A stretch of 64,000 nt of DNA from Clostridium sp. C2-6-12. GTDB lineage: Bacteria; Bacillota; Clostridia; Clostridiales; Clostridiaceae. The notes below the pieces were generated by a model. The model was given only the letters and a program-made list of their open reading frames with translations, was not told the DNA's origin and ran no database searches. The position numbers were made by a program, and so were the translations under genes. Shown here piece after piece: positions 33,559-41,640 of the stretch (position 1 is the first letter of the stretch; every line of letters starts with the position of its first letter). The stretch spans positions 62,001 to 126,000 of the forward strand of contig NZ_JAABNP010000007.1 in the NCBI RefSeq assembly GCF_009928485.1. The letters run 5' to 3'.

Positions 33559-35187
33559 CTAATTATCCCTTAATATATCTTTAATTAATTTTTTTAAATT
33601 TTTACTATCTTCAAAGTTTGGATCTAAACTTAAAGATTTTTCTGTATATTCTAGTGCTCTATCAATTAGTTGTAAGTTGTAGTAACAAAGTGCAATTTCA
33701 TAATAAGTTTCAGAGCATTCACCATAAAATTCTAATGAAGTTTCAAAAAATCTTAAGGCATCAATATCCTGCCCCAAATAACCTAATATTGAACCAAAAT
33801 AATATCCTAAATCACCTTCCTCTCCAATTGGGAAATAATATTCCCAAACTTTATTGATTGAATCAACAAGTTCATCTTGAGGGAAGTTTTCTTCAGTTTG
33901 TATTCTTTCAAGTAATATATTATATAATTCAAGCAAAGTTCTTGAATCCCATATTGTAAACCTTAAAAAAGTTAAAAGTTCTTTAGTAGTTAAAGACTTA
34001 CTTAAAGGCATAATTGCTTTTTTCATGTTATAGAAATCATCTGGGCCTATAGTTTCCATGACATCATTATAAGCCATTGAAGTTTCTATAAATTCATTGG
34101 TATCTTTACTTAATAAAAATAAAGATACATTTACATTTTCATGTTCATATATACTATGTATTGCTTTTCCACCAAGCTCATTAAAATATAGTTCTATAGC
34201 ATGGAAGTTAACAGTCATAGAAATGCATCCATGTTTTGATAGGAACGGATGATAATTACCTATCATAGCTTCTTCATTTTTATAACCCTTGTCAGCAGAT
34301 ATTAAAATAACATCATCATTAAATAATTTTCTTAATCTTGAAATACACCTTAAGCCAATAACAGGCATATAGAATGCTGTATCCTCCAAAGAATCTTTAT
34401 AATGCATAAGTACATCATTAAAATTCTTATCCTCGTAATAATCGTTGCCTTCAATTTTTTTATCTGTGTAATGATAGTTCAAGCCTGCCAAAATTGATTT
34501 ATCTTCTGGATCACGCTTTTCTTTATCAGAAACTGTAATTACTCCTTCAAAAAGTTCTCCATTATTAACATAAAAAGTATCTTGAGGAAGACTATCAAAA
34601 GTGTAATTAGCAAATAAGATTAAAGGATTTTTCATATTTCCACTAGATAATACTTCACCACTATGCCTAAGCCTGATTTCTTCATCTTTAGATATATCAA
34701 ATGTTGCACAGTCAAGGATACCAGATTCAAAGTAAGGCTGCAAAAAGCTGTGACTTTGCCAATATTCAATATTTCTCTCTGCAAAATCTGTTACTATGTA
34801 TTTAAATTTAATTCCTTTTAAAGAAGAATTCTCAACCATATGTAAAAATCTTTTTAAAAAAGTATAAGTAAATCTACCTACTCCTGCAGCAAGTTCCATA
34901 ATATAAATTACAGTGTCTTTATCTATATTTTCTCTTGCAGCATAGTCTCTTAAATATCCAAACACAGTTTTAGCATATTGGTTTGCAATATAGGGGTTTG
35001 TTGTTATGTATTGAGGTACGATTCCTTTAATCCATGCCTCTGGTCCCTGATTAGCAAAAAAATCCGTCTGTAATTTCCATAACATGGACTGTGATAATGG
35101 CTTTTCAGCCTCTACTATAACTCCAGGATTCTCCTTATCATTTATATGAGCTCTGGTAATATTCAATTTTTTATTTTTTTCTGACAA
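33559..35187 (-). CDS. SAM-methyltransferase-like protein fused to C-terminal TPR
   Basis: 542 aa. The N-terminal two thirds has a Rossmann-type motif ELAAGVGRF (98-106), then KFKYIVTDFAERNIEYWQSH and LILFANYTFDSLPQDTFYV. The last two motifs resemble the MidA/NDUFAF7 group of putative protein-arginine methyltransferases. The last 90 residues are tetratricopeptide repeats (YYFGSILGYLGQDIDALRFF, YEIALCYYNLQLIDRALEYT). Such a fusion suggests a methyltransferase that recognises a protein partner; the substrate is unknown. No signal peptide. Confidence 0.72.
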   Translation of the reverse strand: MSEKNKKLNITRAHINDKENPGVIVEAEKPLSQSMLWKLQTDFFANQGPEAWIKGIVPQYITTNPYIANQYAKTVFGYLRDYAARENIDKDTVIYIMELAAGVGRFTYTFLKRFLHMVENSSLKGIKFKYIVTDFAERNIEYWQSHSFLQPYFESGILDCATFDISKDEEIRLRHSGEVLSSGNMKNPLILFANYTFDSLPQDTFYVNNGELFEGVITVSDKEKRDPEDKSILAGLNYHYTDKKIEGNDYYEDKNFNDVLMHYKDSLEDTAFYMPVIGLRCISRLRKLFNDDVILISADKGYKNEEAMIGNYHPFLSKHGCISMTVNFHAIELYFNELGGKAIHSIYEHENVNVSLFLLSKDTNEFIETSMAYNDVMETIGPDDFYNMKKAIMPLSKSLTTKELLTFLRFTIWDSRTLLELYNILLERIQTEENFPQDELVDSINKVWEYYFPIGEEGDLGYYFGSILGYLGQDIDALRFFETSLEFYGECSETYYEIALCYYNLQLIDRALEYTEKSLSLDPNFEDSKNLKKLIKDILRDN

Positions 35188-35343
35188 AACAATTCCTCCC
35201 TAAATATGAAAACTCAATTTCAACAAAAATATTGTTAACATGATTATACTATTGACATTAAGTTATGTATATATAAGTTACTATTCCAAATCAAAAAAAT
35301 ATATAACATAAGAAGTATATTAATCACTTCTCATGTTATACTT

Positions 35344-36687
35344 TTACATTCCAACCCATCCTCTAATTATCGGTGCAACTATAGGACCATAAAATAAATT
35401 CACAAATAAATATAGCATCATTCCAACTACAGCCCCTACTATGGAACCATTTATTCTAATCCAGTGTAAGTCATTTCCTGCCTTACTTTCAATAAATTCG
35501 TTTAAGGCTTCGTTTGTAAATCCTCTTAAGGTTTCCTTTACCATAACGCCTAATAGATGATGTTCAGCCTTTATTACTTTCATGATATTTTCTTTAATAT
35601 ATGCTTCTAGCCAGCTTTTAATATTCTCATCTTCTTTAAAATTTCTCCAATACTTATTTATTTGGAGCATAAGCCATTTAATTACTTGAGAACTATTTCC
35701 CTTTGAGTAATTTTCTATTTGAGCTGGAGCATTAACAGAAACTTCAATTACACCTTTTATTAATTTTTCAAGTTCTTCTTTTAATTGAATTCTTGTTATT
35801 ATTTCTTCTTTCCAATTTTCAATAGACTTTATTGTTACAGGATCTGTCTCCATTTTTTGTACTGCTTCCTTAATCATCTGATCTAACTTTATATACATTG
35901 GATCATTTTTATCTTTCATATTAATTAATATTTTAAGTAATTCCAACTGCAATGAATCAGCTGCATCCTGAATATTAATGCTATTAGTTCCCTGTGCTAT
36001 ATCAAGGGATAATTCTAGAAACAGCTGTTTAAAGCCTGTTGTTTTACTTTTTCTTTTTTCAACAACTTCATTAAGTATTTTGTAAATTTCATTTTTTGTG
36101 CTATCCTTCTTAACAAGAATTATTAAACCATTGATTATAGTTTCTAAAACATGTTCATATTCACCTTTTTCAATGGCCCAATCAGCTAGTTTTTTTAGTC
36201 CTACAGAAATATTAGTATTTTTCAATTTACCTTTTAAAAAGCTTTCAATATTTTCAGCTATATTACCTGTATCAAATTTTCTAGATATATCTTGTGCATA
36301 TTTTTCTATTAATTTACCCACACTCTTTTTTGTATTTGGATTATCTATATATGAAATAAGTAAATCAATTATATGAAGTTCTTTTATTTTTCCCTCAATA
36401 AATTGAGAACTAAGCAGTTCATTTTCCACCATTACTGCTACTGAATCTATTACCTTATCTCGGTTTCTAGGTATAATTGCTGTATGCCAAAGAAAACCTA
36501 AAGGCTTTTTAAATAGGGCTGTAACTGCAAACCAATCTGCAACACCTCCAACTAAAGCCGCCTCAATTGTAAAACTTAACATCCTTACTGTAAAATTATC
36601 TAAGATAAATATTCTAAAAAGTGTAACTAAACTAAATCCTAAAAATAAAAACAATAATATTCTATTGGCTAATTTTTTATTCTTCAT
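35344..36687 (-). CDS. DUF445 family membrane-associated protein, copy 2
   Basis: 447 aa from the ATG at 36685-36687, with GAGGTG 7 nt upstream. An N-terminal membrane helix pair is followed by EAALVGGVADWFAVTALFKK and PRNRDKVIDSVAVMVENELL. There is a long helical middle, and a C-terminal ESKAGNDLHWIRINGSIVGA with a final membrane helix. These are the hallmarks of DUF445 (YheB/YjiN-like). It starts 16 bp after its paralog ends, so the two are co-transcribed. Family function unknown. Confidence 0.88.
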   Translation of the reverse strand: MKNKKLANRILLFLFLGFSLVTLFRIFILDNFTVRMLSFTIEAALVGGVADWFAVTALFKKPLGFLWHTAIIPRNRDKVIDSVAVMVENELLSSQFIEGKIKELHIIDLLISYIDNPNTKKSVGKLIEKYAQDISRKFDTGNIAENIESFLKGKLKNTNISVGLKKLADWAIEKGEYEHVLETIINGLIILVKKDSTKNEIYKILNEVVEKRKSKTTGFKQLFLELSLDIAQGTNSINIQDAADSLQLELLKILINMKDKNDPMYIKLDQMIKEAVQKMETDPVTIKSIENWKEEIITRIQLKEELEKLIKGVIEVSVNAPAQIENYSKGNSSQVIKWLMLQINKYWRNFKEDENIKSWLEAYIKENIMKVIKAEHHLLGVMVKETLRGFTNEALNEFIESKAGNDLHWIRINGSIVGAVVGMMLYLFVNLFYGPIVAPIIRGWVGM

Positions 36688-36702
36688 ATATTCACACCTC
36701 AA

Positions 36703-37953
36703 TTAAATCCAAAATGTTAAAAGAAATACTGCCATGCCTACAAGTCCACCTACTACAGAGCCATTAATACGAATCATCTGCAAATCATTTCCTACTTTGC
36801 TTTCAATTAGATTTACTATCATATCATTTGAAAACTTATTTAAATTTTCTTTAACCATAATACCTAGTTTACTATGATTATTATCAGCAAATTCCATTAA
36901 TATTCCCTTTACCTTAAAATCTAATTGATTTTGCCATTCTAGATTCACTTGAAATTCTTCTATAAGTTTATCAATTTGTTTTTCTATTTTTTCTTTTAAA
37001 TTATTAACTTGAGAAGGATTTTCCAAATTACTCTTTCTTATATTTTTTATAACTTCAGCTATTTTAGTATGTAATTTTAGCCCATCCTTTAGCTGAACAG
37101 CCTTCCAGTTTTCTATCTTTTGTTGTAATTCAGAATCAGCTTTTAACTCCACAAACTTTTCATCTATCCATTTCATAAACTTTTCTCTAACTTCATGTTT
37201 AGGATTTTTAAACTCCTCTAAGGAATCAACTAATTTGTTTTGAACTATAATAGCAATATCTTGAGGTGATAATTGAAATAACATATCAAAAATTATTGTA
37301 TTTACAAATCTTCTTCTTTTCATGCCTTTTTCATAAGATTTCATTGTTTCCTCTACCAGCTTAACAATGAGCTTAAGCCCTTGCTCTGTTTTTGCAAGCT
37401 TTTTCAATTCATCTATAATAAAATTAATTAATTTTTCATCATACCCTTTTTTAATAGACAGCTCACCTGCAGCTGCAATTATAGGTGATATTTTTAGCTT
37501 AAGAATATTATCTTTTATTAATCCTTCAAGTAATTTCCCTGCGTCCTCAGGGTTAATATTCCATATTATATCTTCAACTATTTTTACTGTTACTTCCTTA
37601 AGCTGTTGCTTTTCATTATTTATGCTTAAATATTTTATTAATAGTATTGATATACTATTTTTATTAATCATTTCATTTATATTGTCCTTTGTCAGTAGTT
37701 CCTCTCCTACCATATCACTTAAAGCATTAAATATATTTTCACGATTTCTTGGGATAATCTCTGTTTTGAAAGGAATTCCAAGAGGTTTTCTAAATAATGC
37801 ACTAACTCCAAACCAATCAGCAAAGCCTCCAATCATTGCAGCACAAAAGGTACTGCTTAATAAGCCACCCAAAAAAGTATTGTTAAATGGATATGTAATA
37901 AAAAATCCAATAGAAACTAAAACCAAAATAAATGTTGCCTTAAAGTAATTCAA
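36703..37953 (-). CDS. DUF445 family membrane-associated protein, copy 1
   Basis: 416 aa. Same plan as its downstream neighbour: membrane helices, AAMIGGFADWFGVSALFRKP, PRNRENIFNALSDMVGEELL, helical middle, and ESKVGNDLQMIRINGSVVGG with a final helix. The tandem copies are clearly diverged, so the duplication is old. The proteins may form a hetero-oligomer at the membrane or spore envelope; this is inference from pairing only. Confidence 0.88.
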   Translation of the reverse strand: MNYFKATFILVLVSIGFFITYPFNNTFLGGLLSSTFCAAMIGGFADWFGVSALFRKPLGIPFKTEIIPRNRENIFNALSDMVGEELLTKDNINEMINKNSISILLIKYLSINNEKQQLKEVTVKIVEDIIWNINPEDAGKLLEGLIKDNILKLKISPIIAAAGELSIKKGYDEKLINFIIDELKKLAKTEQGLKLIVKLVEETMKSYEKGMKRRRFVNTIIFDMLFQLSPQDIAIIVQNKLVDSLEEFKNPKHEVREKFMKWIDEKFVELKADSELQQKIENWKAVQLKDGLKLHTKIAEVIKNIRKSNLENPSQVNNLKEKIEKQIDKLIEEFQVNLEWQNQLDFKVKGILMEFADNNHSKLGIMVKENLNKFSNDMIVNLIESKVGNDLQMIRINGSVVGGLVGMAVFLLTFWI

Positions 37954-38090
37954 CTGCTGCTACCTCCTATTGTGTTTATTATATTTTTCTATTATTGCTT
38001 AAAATTTGAAATATTTCAAGTTTATTAATCAGGTTTCTCTATGCAAATTTAATTTTCACCTTTTTTATGATGCTCTTTATATTTTATCGC

Positions 38091-38125
38091 AATTGTAAAC
38101 CTCGTATCAAAATCGAGTTGACAAT
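38091..38125 (+). promoter_or_regulatory. Probable BirA (biotin repressor) operator
   Basis: The dyad AATTGTAAAC-N16-GTTGACAAT closely fits the Firmicutes BirA box (TTGTTAAC..GTTAACAA with a similar spacer). Its right half overlaps the -35 of the bioB promoter, so bound BirA-biotinyl-AMP would block transcription. Confidence 0.75.
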
Positions 38126-38146
38126 CCATGTTATTAATTATATACT
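38118..38146 (+). promoter_or_regulatory. Sigma-A promoter of bioB-bioY
   Basis: -35 TTGACA (38118-38123), 17-bp spacer, -10 TATACT (38141-38146), about 35 bp before the bioB ribosome binding site. Confidence 0.8.
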
Positions 38147-38188
38147 AAGTTAAACTTACTTTGACAATTTGATACGGGGTGAACTAAC

Positions 38189-39145
38189 ATGGAAAATATA
38201 TCCGAAGAAATTATATCAGGGAAACGCCTGACTAGAAGTGATGATTTAGAATTTTTATTAACTGTAAACTTAGAAGAGCTTTGTTCAGGAGCAAATAAAA
38301 TTCGTGAAAAATTATGCGGCAATAAGGTAGACCTTTGTACAATTATTAATGGACGTAGCGGAAAGTGTAGCGAAAACTGTAAATTTTGTGCTCAGTCTGC
38401 TCATCATAATACTGGCATTAATGAATATGCTTTTTTAGATCCAAATGTAATTTTAGACGATTGTAAAAAAAACGAGGAAAATGGTGTGCATCGCTATTCT
38501 ATTGTTACAGCTGGAAGGTCATTAACAGGAGCTGATTTTGATAAAGCTATACAAGCCTACAAAATGATGCATGAAGAATGTTCAATTAACTTATGTGCAT
38601 CTCATGGTTTCTTAACTGAAGAAGAATTTACACGCTTGAAAGAAGTTGGAGTTACAATGTATCATTCTAATATTGAAACTTCCAAAAGAAATTTTCATAA
38701 TATATGTACTACACATTCATACGAAGACAAAATCGCTGAAATTAAACTTGCTCAAAAGTCAGGTCTTAGGGTTTGTTCAGGTGGAATTATAGGAATGAGC
38801 GAAACCTGGAAAGATAGAATTGATATGGCTATTAGTTTATCAGAACTTGGAGTTGTATCAATACCAATCAATGTATTAATGCCTATAAAAGGTACTCCAT
38901 TTGCTAATTTAGAAAGAATATCTCATGATGATATTTTAAGAACAATAGCAATTTTCCGTTATTTAAATCCAACTGCTTATGTTCGTATGGCAGCTGGCAG
39001 AAACTATTTTACAGATGGAGGCACGAAAATCTTCCAATCTGGTGCTAACGCAACAATTACTGGTGATATGTTAACTACTGTAGGAAATAACACTGAGCAA
39101 GATAAATTTATGTTTACAACGCTTGGCTTTGAAATTCAAAATTAA
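38189..39145 (+). CDS. bioB: Biotin synthase BioB
   Basis: 318 aa. Radical SAM enzyme inserting sulfur into dethiobiotin. The SAM cluster motif is C60-SEN-C64-KF-C67 in RSGKCSENCKFCAQS. Further conserved parts are ETSKRNFHNICTTHSYEDK, GGIIGMSETWKDRI, IPINVLMPIKGTPF and MAAGRNYFTDGG, the last including the Arg region near the [2Fe-2S] cluster. GGGGTG precedes the ATG. No bioA, bioD or bioF is in the window, so dethiobiotin may be made elsewhere or imported. It is first in an operon with bioY. Confidence 0.96.
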   Translation: MENISEEIISGKRLTRSDDLEFLLTVNLEELCSGANKIREKLCGNKVDLCTIINGRSGKCSENCKFCAQSAHHNTGINEYAFLDPNVILDDCKKNEENGVHRYSIVTAGRSLTGADFDKAIQAYKMMHEECSINLCASHGFLTEEEFTRLKEVGVTMYHSNIETSKRNFHNICTTHSYEDKIAEIKLAQKSGLRVCSGGIIGMSETWKDRIDMAISLSELGVVSIPINVLMPIKGTPFANLERISHDDILRTIAIFRYLNPTAYVRMAAGRNYFTDGGTKIFQSGANATITGDMLTTVGNNTEQDKFMFTTLGFEIQN

Positions 39146-39159
39146 AAGGAGGATTAATT

Positions 39160-39711
39160 ATGGAAAACACAAAAAAAATGAATACTTATCAATTAACATT
39201 GATTGGAGTTATGACAGCAGTTACCTGTATCCTAGGTCCACTGTCACTACCTATTGGAATAGTTCCAATTTCATTAACTAATCTTGCAATTTATTTTGCA
39301 ATATATGCACTAGGAGGAAAAAAAGGAACTATTAGTTATATAGTTTATCTTTTCATAGGTCTTATTGGTCTACCTGTCTTTTCAGGATTTTCTGGTGGAT
39401 TTACTAAATTATTTGGGCCAACAGGTGGATATTTATTTGGATTTATTTTTATGGCATTTATTAGTGGTATTTTCATTGACAAATTTTCAAGTAAAATTTA
39501 TATGTGTTTTTTAGGAATGGTACTAGGTACAATTATTACATATATATTTGGGTCAGCATGGCTTTCATATCAGGCACATATAACATTTAATGCAGCCTTA
39601 ACAGCTGGCGTTCTTCCATTTATTCCAGGAGACCTAGTAAAAATAGTAATTGCATCATTAATTGGACCTCAAATAAAAAAACGACTTATAAGTGCTGGAT
39701 TATACCAATAA
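39160..39711 (+). CDS. bioY: Biotin transporter substrate-binding subunit BioY
   Basis: 183 aa, six hydrophobic segments. Typical BioY sequence: TCILGPLSLPIGIVPISLTN, YLFIGLIGLPVFSGFSGGFT, LFGPTGGYLFGFIFMAFISG and AGVLPFIPGDLVKIVIASLI. It is the S component of an energy-coupling factor transporter and pairs with shared EcfA/EcfT encoded elsewhere. AAGGAGG lies 8 nt before the ATG and the gap to bioB is only 14 bp, so it shares the BirA-controlled promoter. Confidence 0.95.
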   Translation: MENTKKMNTYQLTLIGVMTAVTCILGPLSLPIGIVPISLTNLAIYFAIYALGGKKGTISYIVYLFIGLIGLPVFSGFSGGFTKLFGPTGGYLFGFIFMAFISGIFIDKFSSKIYMCFLGMVLGTIITYIFGSAWLSYQAHITFNAALTAGVLPFIPGDLVKIVIASLIGPQIKKRLISAGLYQ

Positions 39712-39715
39712 AAAA

Positions 39716-39748
39716 ACGGCTCATATCACACGATGATTTGAGCCATTT
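39716..39748. terminator. Terminator of the bioB-bioY operon
   Basis: GGCTCATATCA pairs with TGATTTGAGCC (one mismatch) around a 6-nt loop, with A and T runs outside. It sits between convergent bioY and the HD-domain gene. Confidence 0.82.
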
Positions 39749-39760
39749 TCTATTCAATGA

Positions 39761-40405
39761 TTATATTAGTCCTTCCCATTCATTAAGAAATTCTTTTAGA
39801 AAATTCTCCATATATTTATGTCTCGATTCAGCTATAGTTTTAGCTGTTTCTGTATTCATTAAATCTTTTAACTTTAATAGCTTTTCATAGAAATGATTAA
39901 TAGTTGTTCCATTTGATTTAGAATATTCTTCTCCATTCATATCTTTACGTGGTTTTTCATTTGGTATATGCATACTTCTATTTTTACTGCCTCCATATGC
40001 AAAGGTCCTTGCAATTCCAATAGCTCCTATTGCATCAAGTCTATCCGCATCTTGTACTATTTTTCCTTCCAAACTCTTTGGAATTTGAGTATCTATACCC
40101 TTAAAAGATATTGTAGCAATTATTTCGCATATTGCCTTTATTTTTGTATCAGCTATTTTATTTCTTTTTAAAAATGCTTCTGCATTTGACGAAGCTCCTA
40201 CATTTCCACCAAATACTTTATAATCATCTACATCATGTAATAAGGCAGCCAATTGTACTATTTCTAAATCAGCATTTTCGCCTTTGCAAATAGAAGTGGC
40301 TAATTTATAAACTCTAACACTATGATAATAATCATGCCCACTATAATCATTTTGAAATCTCTCCTGAATATATAGCAATGTTTTTTCTAATAAATCTTTA
40401 TTCAT
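39761..40405 (-). CDS. HD-domain phosphohydrolase (YpgQ-like)
   Basis: 214 aa. HD signature: H28 in HDYYHSVRVY, H57-D58 in LAALLHDVDDYKVFGG, and the distal D119/D121 in IVQDADRLDAIGAIGIARTF. The last element and the AYGG..SKNRSMHIPNEKPR segment are characteristic of the YpgQ/YedJ group, metal-dependent nucleotide or phosphate-ester hydrolases. The natural substrate is not established. Single gene, start supported by a GGAGAA-type site. Confidence 0.88.
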   Translation of the reverse strand: MNKDLLEKTLLYIQERFQNDYSGHDYYHSVRVYKLATSICKGENADLEIVQLAALLHDVDDYKVFGGNVGASSNAEAFLKRNKIADTKIKAICEIIATISFKGIDTQIPKSLEGKIVQDADRLDAIGAIGIARTFAYGGSKNRSMHIPNEKPRKDMNGEEYSKSNGTTINHFYEKLLKLKDLMNTETAKTIAESRHKYMENFLKEFLNEWEGLI

Positions 40406-40457
40406 AATTATTTCTCCATTATCAAAAAATATATTTTTTTATTTATCTACTTCTAAA

Positions 40458-41198
40458 TTACAAATCTCTTCTCATCAAACTATAGCTCTGACCTGTTGGT
40501 CCAACTAATGGTTGTGTTGCCATGAATAGAGCTAGATTTGTTACATCTTCTGGTTTCTTAATCCATTCACTGTCAACTGAAAAGGCAGAATCATTATCTT
40601 TCATGCTGTCGTTTCCCATATCTGTTACAACAGGTCCTGGAATCAATTCATTTACACTAATATTAAATTTATATAACTCTTGAGCTAAAACTCTGGTTAA
40701 CATCCATAATCCTGCTTTAGAACATGAATAAGCTGCATTATCTGCTCTCCCTTTATGTCCAAGTCCTGAGCCTATAGTGATTATCTTCCCGCCTTGTTGT
40801 TTCTTTAAATATGGAATTGCTGCCTTAGCTGTATAAAATGCTCCTGTAAAATTCACATCCATTACTTTTTTCCACTCTTCAATAGCTAATTCTTCAATTG
40901 GTGCTTTATCACAATCAACACCTGCGTTTATAACTACTATGTCTACTCTACCATATGTTTTATAAATATTATTGAACACTTTTTCTAATTCAGTATAATT
41001 GCTAACATCACAAGCTAATGCTATTGCACTCTTATTTTGTCTTTTTATATAATTTGCAGTATCATCTATTTCATTTTGACTTCTTGATATGCAGCATACT
41101 TTTGCACCATTGAGAGCATATGATATTGCAATAGACTTTCCGATTCCTCTTCCTGCTCCTGTAATAACTGCAACCTTATTTTCCAAATCAACATTCAT
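40458..41198 (-). CDS. SDR-family oxidoreductase
   Basis: 246 aa from the ATG at 41196-41198, with AGGAGG 6 nt upstream; the frame extends 13 codons further without a site. Classical short-chain dehydrogenase: TGAGRGIG (13-20) binds NAD(P), VINAG follows, and the catalytic Ser-Tyr-Lys lie in TIGSGLGHKGRADNAAYSCS and K of YSCSK. It is most like the FabG/3-oxoacyl reductase group but could act on other carbonyls. The substrate loop is SVNELIPGPVVTDMG. Divergent from the MutS2-like gene. Confidence 0.88.
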   Translation of the reverse strand: MNVDLENKVAVITGAGRGIGKSIAISYALNGAKVCCISRSQNEIDDTANYIKRQNKSAIALACDVSNYTELEKVFNNIYKTYGRVDIVVINAGVDCDKAPIEELAIEEWKKVMDVNFTGAFYTAKAAIPYLKKQQGGKIITIGSGLGHKGRADNAAYSCSKAGLWMLTRVLAQELYKFNISVNELIPGPVVTDMGNDSMKDNDSAFSVDSEWIKKPEDVTNLALFMATQPLVGPTGQSYSLMRRDL

Positions 41199-41306
41199 AA
41201 AAATCCTCCTAACTATATAATTTTTCTTTTTAATCAAAAAAAATACAATAAATCATATTATATCACATACTATAAAAAAGAAGGTATATATAACCAAAAA
41301 TTAATA

Positions 41307-41336
41307 TTGACATCTAAGATGAATTTAATGTATATT
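41307..41336 (+). promoter_or_regulatory. Promoter of the MutS2-like gene leader
   Basis: -35 TTGACA (41307-41312), 18-bp spacer, -10 TATATT (41331-41336). Transcription would start near 41343, giving a leader of about 300 nt before the start codon. Confidence 0.65.
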
Positions 41337-41342
41337 TTAATT

Positions 41343-41640
41343 AATAGATTTCAGAAAAGAGAGGTATTTTTGTGAGTGTTTAGTATCTAAATAGTAAATT
41401 TTAATATTGATTCAAAAAAATTGAGGTTTTATACCTTTTATTTGTTGTTGAATTAATTATAACTATTAAGATACAAGTCCACGAATTTACTTTATACAAA
41501 GGTAATATAGTTACCTTTATTAATTGTTGAATTTTAAGCTGTGGTAGTATCCATGGCTTTTTTATTTTATATTAATTACAGAAATCTATTAGTATTCGCG
41601 GGCTTGTAATGTAACAGATTTTTAGGAGATGATTATTATT
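41343..41640 (+). promoter_or_regulatory. Long structured 5' leader, candidate cis-regulatory RNA
   Basis: The leader contains a perfect hairpin AAAGGTAA/TTACCTTT (41498-41518), a terminator-like hairpin (41536-41565), and a 15-nt segment TACAAGTCCACGAAT (41472-41486). That segment can pair with ATTCGCGGGCTTGTA (41594-41608), with one wobble and one mismatch, just before the ribosome binding site. Mutually exclusive folds are plausible. No T-box or named riboswitch consensus was recognised. Confidence 0.45.
41536..41565 (+). terminator. Terminator-like hairpin inside the MutS2-like leader
   Basis: AAGCTGTGG pairs with CCATGGCTT (two G-T wobbles, 6-nt loop) and runs into TTTTTT. Its position about 75 bp before the coding start suggests attenuation rather than gene-end termination. 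Confidence 0.55.

Noticed and set aside
41343..41640. T-box or other named riboswitch in the MutS2-like leader
   Set aside because: No T-box sequence (GGTGGNACCGCG-like), no c-di-GMP, SAM, purine or glycine core was found; only unassigned hairpins.
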